Below, in pieces: positions 9,037 to 16,588 of a stretch of 40,675 nucleotides of DNA. The DNA is from Gammaproteobacteria bacterium (GTDB lineage Bacteria; Pseudomonadota; Gammaproteobacteria; Enterobacterales; GCA-2746155). Every line of letters starts with the position of its first letter. Positions within the stretch are counted from its first letter, which is position 1. The translations under genes were made by a program, and so were the position numbers. Under the pieces are notes generated by a model that was not told the origin of the DNA, did not search any database, and saw only the letters and a program-made list of their open reading frames with translations. Location of the stretch: NCBI GenBank assembly GCA_030589945.1, contig JAUUZN010000016.1, positions 1 to 40,675 on the forward strand, read 5' to 3'.

Positions 9037-10896
9037 ATGCATCGCACTCATTCACCTTTATTAGCCATTGAGAATAAACTTATTCCAAGCTCAATTAAGA
9101 CTCCAGTAAACCAAACATTATTGATGGTCGTTAAACTATCGATCATGATCCTTTTGCTGCAAAGTATTTCAACATTCGGTCACGGTACGGTTCATCCAAC
9201 CCGTTTCATTTCGGCTGATGGCGTTGATCAGGGTGATTGTACCGATGCCCATAATCCTTGTGCATCAATCACGTTCGCCGTAGAGCTCTCCAGCAAAGGC
9301 GATAAAATTTATCTTGCTAGTGGTGAGTATTATAGCTCTGGCATGGATGTATTTTACCTGCTCAGTGGCCTGGTTGATATTGAGGCAGGGTTTTCAAAAG
9401 CTGATCACTACAAGAAGCAAGACCCAAAGGCTAATTCAACGGTTTTTTACGGTGTGCCAACAGAATTTCGCGATAAAATTAAAGCCATGGGCTTTCACGC
9501 AATCACTGATGCGAAAGCCTTGGATATTAAATTATCGACCAAAGAAGCTAATCTTGTGAATAGCTTTCAGAAGATGAATAAGACCTCTCAATCTTTCACT
9601 CCTTGCACCAACGGATTTGCCAGTGACTTCCAGTGCAATGGAATCGACCTACAGTCCCGAATGACAACAGCTGATTTGCATTCAAGCGCACCGTCTCTTA
9701 ACGATATCTGGGGCTTCATAGATCTTAACGACAACAAAGAATATGCCATAGTAGGTATGACCAACGGTACCGTTGTTGTTGATGTATCTGACCCTACGAC
9801 CCCTGTTAAAGTCGGATTTATCAGTGGTTTGAGCTCAATTTGGCGAGATCTCAAAGTGTATCAATATTTTGATACGCCTAATAACCGATATCAGGCTTAT
9901 GCTTATGTGACAACAGAGGCAAGCCAGGGATTACACATTATTGATCTCGGTGATTTGCCCAATAGTATTTCATTGGTGGCGACCCTAACTGATTTCTCTA
10001 AAGCGCATAATCTCTATATTGCTAACGTTGATTATTCAACTGGGGTAACCTTAGAAGGTATGACCCCTTACATTTATGTTGCGGGCTCCAATAAAAGTGC
10101 CGGCGCATTTAGGGTATATGACCTAGTTAATCCAATTGCACCAGCCTTAACAACTCCAGCTCCTACTGGTAGTGGTTATGTTCATGATATCACGACATTC
10201 AACATCACCGACTCACGGACAGCACAGTGCGCAGAGGGTCATAATCCTTGCGAATTGTTAGTTGATTTCAATGAAAGCACCGTTGATATCTGGGACATGA
10301 CCGACAAACAAAGTCCTTTTTTAATCAGTCGTACTGGCTATGCCAATGCTTCATACACCCACTCCGGTTGGTGGAGTGAAGACAAGCAATTTATTTTTAT
10401 CCAAGATGAGCTTGATGAACGAAATTGGGGAAGCAACACAATCCTTAGAACACTCGACATTAGTGATTTGAGAGCACCCTTTGTCAGTAATGTATTTACC
10501 GGTTCTACAGCGGCGATTGATCATAATGGTTTTACCGTTGGTGATCGATATTATATGTCGCACTACCGCAGAGGAATGACTGTTTTTGATATCACTGATC
10601 CTAACCAACCTTCTGAGTTCGCTTATTTTGATACTTACCCTATGCCATCGGCCAACACTGCAACCTTTGCAGGAGCGTGGGGTGTGTACCCTTTCTTACC
10701 TAGTGGCAATATTTTAGTGAGTGATAGTAGTTATGGGTTGTTTGTTTTAAAAACTGGAACTCCTACACCAACACCGCCACCAACACAGCCTCCTCCAGTA
10801 AGCCAGCCAACGAGTGGCAGTGGTGGTGGTTCAAGTGAAATTCCATTGATGGTTATTTTGATGATTGGACTGTATAGAAGGTTTAGTAAAGGCTAA
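9037..10896 (+). CDS. Secreted choice-of-anchor B family protein with GlyGly-CTERM-like tail
   Basis: 619 residues. An unusually long 30-residue N-terminal extension precedes a signal-peptide core (LMVVKLSIMILLLQSISTFG); an internal ATG at 9124 would give a conventional signal, but AGGAT lies properly before the ATG at 9037. Residues about 55-145 (ISADGVDQGDCTDAHNPCASI...GDKIYLASGEYY) look like the first turns of a beta-helix/pectate-lyase-like region with one Cys pair. Residues about 205-572 form a propeller-like repeat domain with LVIVD-type motifs (VVVDVSDPTTPVKVG, HIIDLGD, VDIWDMTDKQSPFLI, TVFDITDPNQPSEF), the choice-of-anchor B signature. A Thr/Pro linker (574-592), GSGGGSS (594-600), a short hydrophobic stretch and RR complete a sorting tail of the kind processed by rhombosortase. 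It is probably exported and cleaved or anchored at the surface; ligand unknown. Confidence 0.85.
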   Translation: MHRTHSPLLAIENKLIPSSIKTPVNQTLLMVVKLSIMILLLQSISTFGHGTVHPTRFISADGVDQGDCTDAHNPCASITFAVELSSKGDKIYLASGEYYSSGMDVFYLLSGLVDIEAGFSKADHYKKQDPKANSTVFYGVPTEFRDKIKAMGFHAITDAKALDIKLSTKEANLVNSFQKMNKTSQSFTPCTNGFASDFQCNGIDLQSRMTTADLHSSAPSLNDIWGFIDLNDNKEYAIVGMTNGTVVVDVSDPTTPVKVGFISGLSSIWRDLKVYQYFDTPNNRYQAYAYVTTEASQGLHIIDLGDLPNSISLVATLTDFSKAHNLYIANVDYSTGVTLEGMTPYIYVAGSNKSAGAFRVYDLVNPIAPALTTPAPTGSGYVHDITTFNITDSRTAQCAEGHNPCELLVDFNESTVDIWDMTDKQSPFLISRTGYANASYTHSGWWSEDKQFIFIQDELDERNWGSNTILRTLDISDLRAPFVSNVFTGSTAAIDHNGFTVGDRYYMSHYRRGMTVFDITDPNQPSEFAYFDTYPMPSANTATFAGAWGVYPFLPSGNILVSDSSYGLFVLKTGTPTPTPPPTQPPPVSQPTSGSGGGSSEIPLMVILMIGLYRRFSKG

Positions 10897-10900
10897 AAAT

Positions 10901-12193
10901 CTAACTTGCCAGAAGTTTTGCAATAGTACGAATGCCCATTGCCGTACCACCTGCTGACCAAAGTTTATTGTCGCTACTAATCATCGCCCCCGACAGGTCA
11001 ATATGAACCCAACCTTGACCATCTTCACGAACAAAGCGCGATAAAAATCCTGCTGCATTACTGGCGCCACCGGCACCACCACCTTTCACTGATAGGCTAT
11101 TAGCCGTATCTGCATAGGGTGAGGGGCATTTGTTTCTGTGAAATTTCTCAAGTGGCAATGCCCAATGAGGTTCGTTTTCTTGCTCTGCACATTCCAAAGT
11201 ACGTTTTAGTAACTCTTTATCAAGGCTAAAGATTGCATTGTATTCATTACCAACGGCAACACAGGCTGCACCGGTAAGAGTTGCAGCATCGATGATGAGA
11301 GGCGCATTGGTTTGTGATGCCTGAATAAGACCATCGGCTAGTACCAGACGCCCTTCAGCATCAGTGTTTGCAATTTCAACGGTCGTTCCATTTGCGTAGG
11401 TCAAAATATCGCCTAATTTATAGGCGTGACCACTAATTAGATTTTCAGCACAACAGAGCAACAATGAAACTCGTTTAGTGAGTCCGCGATTAATCGCAAG
11501 AGCAAGTGCGCCAGTCACATAGGCCGCTCCACCCATATCCATTTTCATAGCGAGCATGCCTTCGGACGTTTTAATACTGTAACCGCCGCTATCAAAAGTG
11601 ATGCCTTTGCCGACTAATACAGCATCAATGGGTGCGTTAGAGTCTTTTGTAGGATTATAATCAAGCTTCAAAAATACCGGTGGTCTTACGCTGCCACGTC
11701 CTACTCCATGGATACCCACCAGTCCTTCACTGAGTAGATCTTCTCCGGTAATCATTTCAAAACTAACGGCTTCTGGACTGAGTGATTGAATAAACTCTGC
11801 GGCGTTTGTGGCGAGCTCTTCTGGTGACAAGTCCTCAGGTGTTGCATTCATCTGCATTCGAACCCAACTGGCCGCTTGATAGCGATTTTCTATTTCTGCA
11901 AGATCCATTTCATTCAAATTAGTCCATTGAGGTTTAGTTTCTTGAGACGGAGACATATACCCCTGAGTGAATGCCCACTGACTTTCTAAATCCCAATATT
12001 CACCATCAAGCTGAGGTGATGGGATTCCTGTAGCACTCAGTTGTCGACCTGCCTGTTGCACTCTATCGAGAAGACTTTCAGGTTGTGGTACATGTATTAT
12101 AATGCACCCATCAGTGGATGAAGTAAGCGCCCGCTCACCCCAAGCATCACTTGCTGCCTGCATCGATAGTTGAACCTTCAAAGCACTGCTCAT
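10901..12193 (-). CDS. pepB: Aminopeptidase PepB (M17 leucyl aminopeptidase family)
   Basis: 430 residues from the ATG at 12193. A two-metal peptidase that removes N-terminal residues from peptides in the cytoplasm. The M17 signature NTDAEGRLVLADGL and the metal/substrate segment GKGITFDSGGYSIK are intact. The close match to remembered E. coli PepB (GITFDSGGYSIK, LLCCAENLISGHAYKLGD, SAGGTAMGIRTIAKLL) separates it from PepA. I prefer the start at 12193 (MSSALKVQLSMQAASDAWGER aligns with the PepB N-terminus). The frame stays open to an ATG at 12277, but that would collide with the sfsA start and add 28 unmatched residues. It converges on the choice-of-anchor B gene with four bases between stops. 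Confidence 0.95.
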   Translation of the reverse strand: MSSALKVQLSMQAASDAWGERALTSSTDGCIIIHVPQPESLLDRVQQAGRQLSATGIPSPQLDGEYWDLESQWAFTQGYMSPSQETKPQWTNLNEMDLAEIENRYQAASWVRMQMNATPEDLSPEELATNAAEFIQSLSPEAVSFEMITGEDLLSEGLVGIHGVGRGSVRPPVFLKLDYNPTKDSNAPIDAVLVGKGITFDSGGYSIKTSEGMLAMKMDMGGAAYVTGALALAINRGLTKRVSLLLCCAENLISGHAYKLGDILTYANGTTVEIANTDAEGRLVLADGLIQASQTNAPLIIDAATLTGAACVAVGNEYNAIFSLDKELLKRTLECAEQENEPHWALPLEKFHRNKCPSPYADTANSLSVKGGGAGGASNAAGFLSRFVREDGQGWVHIDLSGAMISSDNKLWSAGGTAMGIRTIAKLLAS

Positions 12194-12237
12194 ATTATTA
12201 TTCTCGTCTGTAGAATTAGCTAAATTTAAGTAAATCA

Positions 12238-12268
12238 TTGTACAGAAGATGGAATGATACGCTACTAT
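12238..12268 (+). promoter_or_regulatory. Candidate promoter giving a leaderless sfsA mRNA
   Basis: TTGTAC (12238-12243) and TACTAT (12263-12268), spacer 19 bases. The expected transcription start, about 7 bases after the -10, falls on the sfsA ATG at 12276. No Shine-Dalgarno sequence is present (CTATTCTCACC precedes the ATG). The spacer is long, so the -35 assignment is weak. Confidence 0.35.
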
Positions 12269-12275
12269 TCTCACC

Positions 12276-13013
12276 ATGAACTTTGAACATAGATTGCTGT
12301 CAGGAAAATTAATTAAACGCTATAAGCGATTTCTTGCAGACATAGAAACCCCCAATGGTCAGCTCACCATCCATTGTCCGAATACTGGCTCAATGAAAGG
12401 TTGCGCCGAAGCTGGTAGTCCAGTTTGGTACTGGGATTCCGAAAACCCAAAGCGTAAATATCGGCATACTTGGGAAATGCTTGAAAATAGCCAGGGACAT
12501 CGTATTGGCATTAATACGCACCGTGCTAATCATCTGGTTAAAGAGGCGCTCATTGAAAATATTTTTCCATCACTTGCATATGATGAACTCAGTGATGAGA
12601 TCCGCACAGAAGTTAAATACGGTGATGAAAATAGCCGTATTGATATTCTGCTCACGCAAGATATTGCTAAGGGCGCAAATAAAATATGGATCGAAGTTAA
12701 AAATACTACTCTCCTAGATTCAATTGATGGCAATAAGCCTCAAGGTTTTTTCCCTGATGCGGTGACCAGCCGAGGAACCAAGCATCTGCGAGAACTGATG
12801 CAACAGGTTAAAAAGGGTGATCGCGCGGTGCTGGTGTTTTGTGTACAGCATACGGGTATTGAAAGCGTCACGGCAGCGGCTCATATCGATCCACTGTATG
12901 CAAAGACTTTAAAAGAGGCTGTCGATGCGGGGGTTGAGGTTATTGCGACTAAAACGAATCTTAACGATGGTGAGATAAAAATTGTTGGGCAACTTCCATT
13001 TGTTTTAGACTAA
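12276..13013 (+). CDS. sfsA: DNA/RNA nuclease SfsA
   Basis: 245 residues. The N-terminus (LIKRYKRFLADIETPNGQLTIHCPNTGSMKGC) and the segments RKYRHTWEM, SRIDILL, WIEVKNTTL and FPDAVTSRGTKHLRELM are strongly conserved in SfsA. SRIDILL and EVKN are the Asp and Glu-x-Lys of a PD-(D/E)xK-type nuclease core. SfsA was first described as a sugar-fermentation stimulation protein; its cellular role is still unclear. No ribosome site lies before the ATG. It faces pepB divergently across 82 bases. In E. coli the next gene is dksA; here it is a large membrane protein gene. Confidence 0.94.
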   Translation: MNFEHRLLSGKLIKRYKRFLADIETPNGQLTIHCPNTGSMKGCAEAGSPVWYWDSENPKRKYRHTWEMLENSQGHRIGINTHRANHLVKEALIENIFPSLAYDELSDEIRTEVKYGDENSRIDILLTQDIAKGANKIWIEVKNTTLLDSIDGNKPQGFFPDAVTSRGTKHLRELMQQVKKGDRAVLVFCVQHTGIESVTAAAHIDPLYAKTLKEAVDAGVEVIATKTNLNDGEIKIVGQLPFVLD

Positions 13014-13100
13014 GACTTAATCATCACTTACATTCCTTTGGCGGCTAATTAAACTGAGTCCCAACGAATCAACTCGACCAGCAAATCTCAATAACTTTTA

Positions 13101-13128
13101 TTAAAACAAATAGTTAATCCATGATAAT
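13101..13128 (+). promoter_or_regulatory. Possible promoter before the 801-residue membrane protein gene
   Basis: TTAAAA (13101-13106), a 16-base spacer and GATAAT (13123-13128, 5 of 6 to the -10 consensus) lie in the 171-base gap after sfsA, 57 bases before the TTG start. Moderate matches only; no terminator hairpin for sfsA is seen in the gap. Confidence 0.3.
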
Positions 13129-13184
13129 TTAGATAAGATGGCTTATTGTAGATCAATGGAAAGAAAGAATAAGGACTGAACAAC

Positions 13185-15590
13185 TTGAATTGGTATGAAT
13201 CGCTAAAGCAAAAACCAATTTTTCGTATCGCGACTCTTTATGCGGTAGTTGCTTGGTTAATTATTGAGATTGCTTCTATCCTCATCCCTGCCTTATTGTT
13301 ACCAGAATGGCTTCTTCGTGCGGTGGTCTTAATGGCAATGGCTGGGTTTCCTATCGTTATAGCGCTTGCTTGGGCCTTTGAATTCAAACCTACAGCTAAA
13401 CATGGTTACACGAATAACAATTCTAATAAAACCGCAACAGAGCAAAATACAAACCAACCTCTGGCTGATTCAAATTCAAATAATTTACTATACGCGCCAC
13501 GCTTTTTATTTATTGCTTTTATTGTTGGCATCGCTATCACAGCAGTAAGTTTATCTTTTTACCATCAATCATCGAATAAGAGCCAACAGGTAAACTTATT
13601 GTTATTAAAAATTGGACAACATACCAAACAAGGCCAATATCTAAAGGCCTATGAATATGCCGTTGAAGCCGAACTGTTAATCAAAGACAAGACAAGGTTA
13701 GAACCCTATTGGCAAGACATATCAGATACCATCACAATCACCACTGAACCTGAAGGTGCTAAAATTTTAGGGCATTACTTAGGCAAGCCCAATCAAGAAA
13801 ATTTTCTTGGTTATTCACCGATCAAAAATTTACGTGTGGCAAGAAGTGACCAATTATTAAAAATAGAACTCAATAACTATCAAACCGTTATGAGGCTTGC
13901 TTCGGGAAAATTACCGCGAGCTCAATCACTTACCTCCAACATGGGCAAAATATTAATCACAGCCAAGCTTAGTGAAATAAAAGATATTCCTAGCAATATG
14001 GTGATGGTTCCAGGAGGGTTGTACCATCTTGTATCATCAGGTTTACCAGCAGGAATAGAATCATTTATTGATGACTTTTATATCGATACATATGAGGTTG
14101 ATAATGCTTCATTCCAGAAATTCATACAGTCAAACGGATACAACAACAGACGATATTGGCCAAATGAGCTGAGCTTTGAAGGCAAAGAAGTTACCTTTGA
14201 TGAATTAAAAATGTACTTGGTCGATAACACTAAACTGTCAGCTCCGCGTTCATGGAGTGGTCAAGTACACCCTCAACACCAAGCTAGGAAGCCAGTGACC
14301 GATGTCAGTTGGTATGAAGCTTCAGCATATTGTCATTCCTTGGGGAAAAAGCTTCCTTCTGTATTTCAATGGGAAAAAGCATCTAGAGACGGGCGCATCA
14401 CTCGTTATGAAGGCATGATCATGCCTTGGGGTTATGTTTCACCCATTAAAGAATCCATCAATCGTGCTAATTTCAACAGTCAAGGTACTGTCAACGTTGA
14501 CCAGTATCCCTACGGCATTAGTCCTTATGGCGTGCATGCTACCGCTGGTAATGTGAAAGAATGGACAGCAAATACCGATAAAGGGATTTATTTTTTCACT
14601 GGTGGCTCATGGCAAGATCCTGAGTATTTATATTCAGGTTATGGAAGTGAACAACCAGACAAATCTTCAAGCGTATTAGGGTTCAGATGTGCTCAAGTAA
14701 TCAGTAGTGATGCAAGACGAGAACGAGATCAGGGTACATTATTACTGACATTTGACAACATTACACCGACCTATAATGCAGTTAATGAAAGCACCTTTGA
14801 AAATATACTAACCAGTTACCAATACGATAGAAAGGATGCGAATGCTACCATTGTAGAAACCACTGAAACCGCCGATTGGACACGACAAACCATCGAATAT
14901 GATGGACTTAAAAATGATCGAATTCTAGCTCATCTATGGTTACCTAAGAGCTCAACCGCACCACATCAAACAATATTTCATATTCCTGGTGTTGAAGTCT
15001 TTTTTGCAAATACAGTTATTGAAGCGACTGAGAAAAACTTAGCACCGTTGATTCGTGCTGGACGAGCAGTTTTCACTGTAGTACTTAAAGGCATGATCGG
15101 TAGACCATGGGGTAGTGGATATAAAATACCTGATACAAATAGCGTTCAATTCCGTGATGAAATGATACAACACTCGACAGAACTTAGCCTTGGCATTGAT
15201 TATTTAAATAATAGAAAGGATATTGATCTTCAAAAATTAAGTTATCTCGGTATTAGTTTTGGCGCGGGTTCGCGCTTAGGGTTCGCTGCCACAGAAACTC
15301 GATATTCTACAATTGTTTTAGTTGGAGCTGGAATTGACGAACGATTGCGACCCGTGTTGAGTCATGCAGATAACGTTAATTTTGCTCCCTATATAAAACA
15401 GCCTAAATTAGTGATCAATGGACTCAACGATGAAGAACATCCCTGGTTAGCTAGAGGACTACCCTTGTGGAACCTATTGTCTGAACCTAAAGAGTTAGTG
15501 TTACTTGAAGGTGCTGGACATATTCCATCACAATCCCAATTGATTCCGCCAATTATCGAGTTTCTAGATAGACAATATGGCAAACCATAA
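13185..15590 (+). CDS. Membrane-anchored PEGA / SUMF1-like / alpha-beta hydrolase fusion protein
   Basis: 801 residues, TTG start with AAGGAC eight bases upstream. Residues 1-74 are the two-helix module (FRIATLYAVVAWLIIEIA...LPEWLLRAVVL...GFPIVIALAWAFEF) often found ahead of TPR, adenylate-cyclase or TolB-like domains. An Asn/Thr-rich linker, a third helix (about 106-126) and a short helical pair (135-167) follow. Residues about 182-262 resemble a PEGA domain (ITTEPEGAKI...LLKIELNNYQ). Residues about 270-505 are SUMF1/formylglycine-enzyme-like (MVMVPGG, FYIDTYEV, PVTDVSWYEASAYC, LPSVFQWEKA, ATAGNVKEW, LGFRCA) but lack the CxxxxC catalytic pair expected before LGFRCA. Residues about 515-800 are an alpha/beta hydrolase with a plausible triad S691 (GISFGAG), D749 (NGLNDEEHP), H779 (GAGHIP). 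The 3' end overlaps gluQ by 14 bases. It occupies the slot of dksA in E. coli. Substrate unknown; probably a membrane-tethered, periplasm-facing esterase or peptidase. Confidence 0.85.
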   Translation: MNWYESLKQKPIFRIATLYAVVAWLIIEIASILIPALLLPEWLLRAVVLMAMAGFPIVIALAWAFEFKPTAKHGYTNNNSNKTATEQNTNQPLADSNSNNLLYAPRFLFIAFIVGIAITAVSLSFYHQSSNKSQQVNLLLLKIGQHTKQGQYLKAYEYAVEAELLIKDKTRLEPYWQDISDTITITTEPEGAKILGHYLGKPNQENFLGYSPIKNLRVARSDQLLKIELNNYQTVMRLASGKLPRAQSLTSNMGKILITAKLSEIKDIPSNMVMVPGGLYHLVSSGLPAGIESFIDDFYIDTYEVDNASFQKFIQSNGYNNRRYWPNELSFEGKEVTFDELKMYLVDNTKLSAPRSWSGQVHPQHQARKPVTDVSWYEASAYCHSLGKKLPSVFQWEKASRDGRITRYEGMIMPWGYVSPIKESINRANFNSQGTVNVDQYPYGISPYGVHATAGNVKEWTANTDKGIYFFTGGSWQDPEYLYSGYGSEQPDKSSSVLGFRCAQVISSDARRERDQGTLLLTFDNITPTYNAVNESTFENILTSYQYDRKDANATIVETTETADWTRQTIEYDGLKNDRILAHLWLPKSSTAPHQTIFHIPGVEVFFANTVIEATEKNLAPLIRAGRAVFTVVLKGMIGRPWGSGYKIPDTNSVQFRDEMIQHSTELSLGIDYLNNRKDIDLQKLSYLGISFGAGSRLGFAATETRYSTIVLVGAGIDERLRPVLSHADNVNFAPYIKQPKLVINGLNDEEHPWLARGLPLWNLLSEPKELVLLEGAGHIPSQSQLIPPIIEFLDRQYGKP

Positions 15591-16485
15591 AAGTAACACC
15601 CACATTCAATACCGAGGCCGTTTTGCTCCATCACCCTCTGGTCCTCTACATTTTGGTTCATTAGTCGCAGCGTTAGGCTCATGGGTTGATGCTAGAGCTA
15701 ATAAAGGCGAGTGGCTTGTTAGAATTGAAGATATTGACCCTCCGCGCGAAGTTAAAGGCGCAATCGACGACATTTTAATATCTTTGGAGATGTTTGGCCT
15801 AAATTGGGATCAGGAAATACTTTACCAAAGCAGTCGCCTTGATGACTATCAAGCAATATTAGAACAATTAATTAATGATGGTCTCGTTTATCGCTGCATC
15901 TGCACTCGCAAAGAAATTAAAGCTTCAGGGGGTATTTATCAAAATACTTGCCGAGCATTAAATATTTCTGAAGATCTTGAGCACTCCTTGAGATTGAAGG
16001 TAATTAATCCAGATTTAGAGTTCACTGATTGTTTTCAAGGTCGCTGTAAAACAAAATCTGGTGTGGCACATGAAGATTTTATTCTAAAACGTAAAGATGG
16101 GTTATTCGCCTATATGCTTGCAGTTGTGTTAGATGATGTTCATCAGCAGATCAGCCATGTTATTCGCGGTTCAGATTTGATCGACACCACCATCCAACAG
16201 ATTAATTTATTCAAAGCATTAAACAAAAATCACCCCATTTATGGTCATTTGCCCGTTGCTGTTGACCGACATGGACTTAAACTTTCAAAACAAAATCACG
16301 CTCAAGCTGTGATGACTGGCGCTGAAAATGTCAGCGAAATCCTGCACCAGTGTTTAGAATTTTTAAAGCAATCTCCACCTAATGAACTTAAGAGCGAATC
16401 TAAAGAAGTCATCCTTTCTTGGGCTACGCAACATTGGCGCCCCGATAATTTTAAAGACACATTCCAAATTGTGCATAACAAATAG
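15577..16485 (+). CDS. gluQ: Glutamyl-Q tRNA(Asp) synthetase
   Basis: 302 residues. It activates glutamate without tRNA and attaches it to queuosine 34 of tRNA(Asp). It is a truncated GluRS: the Rossmann catalytic core is present and the anticodon-binding domain is absent. The HIGH-type motif is RFAPSPSGPLHFGSLVAALGSW (about 14-35), the RIEDIDPPRE segment follows, the zinc-type cysteines are CICTRKEI...YQNTC, and the KMSKS-like motif is KLSKQN. The start overlaps the preceding 801-residue gene by 14 bases and has no obvious ribosome site, so translation may be coupled. pcnB follows after about 100 bases, as in E. coli (dksA-gluQ-pcnB). Confidence 0.95.
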   Translation: MANHKSNTHIQYRGRFAPSPSGPLHFGSLVAALGSWVDARANKGEWLVRIEDIDPPREVKGAIDDILISLEMFGLNWDQEILYQSSRLDDYQAILEQLINDGLVYRCICTRKEIKASGGIYQNTCRALNISEDLEHSLRLKVINPDLEFTDCFQGRCKTKSGVAHEDFILKRKDGLFAYMLAVVLDDVHQQISHVIRGSDLIDTTIQQINLFKALNKNHPIYGHLPVAVDRHGLKLSKQNHAQAVMTGAENVSEILHQCLEFLKQSPPNELKSESKEVILSWATQHWRPDNFKDTFQIVHNK

Positions 16486-16536
16486 CACTGTTTGAGGTTA
16501 AAGCAGCTAGATTAAACTGTAAAATATCAGTCTGAG

Positions 16537-16545
16537 TGGTATCAT
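16537..16545 (+). promoter_or_regulatory. Extended -10 element before pcnB
   Basis: TGG-TATCAT fits the extended -10 form TGN-TATAAT (5 of 6 in the hexamer) and is followed by ACCGC. Transcription would start near 16552, about 37 bases before the first possible TTG start of pcnB. No convincing -35 is visible, as is common for extended -10 promoters. Confidence 0.4.
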
Positions 16546-16588
16546 ACCGCTTCTTAGTTCAAGCCTTCCGTCATTAGTTTTAAATTTA

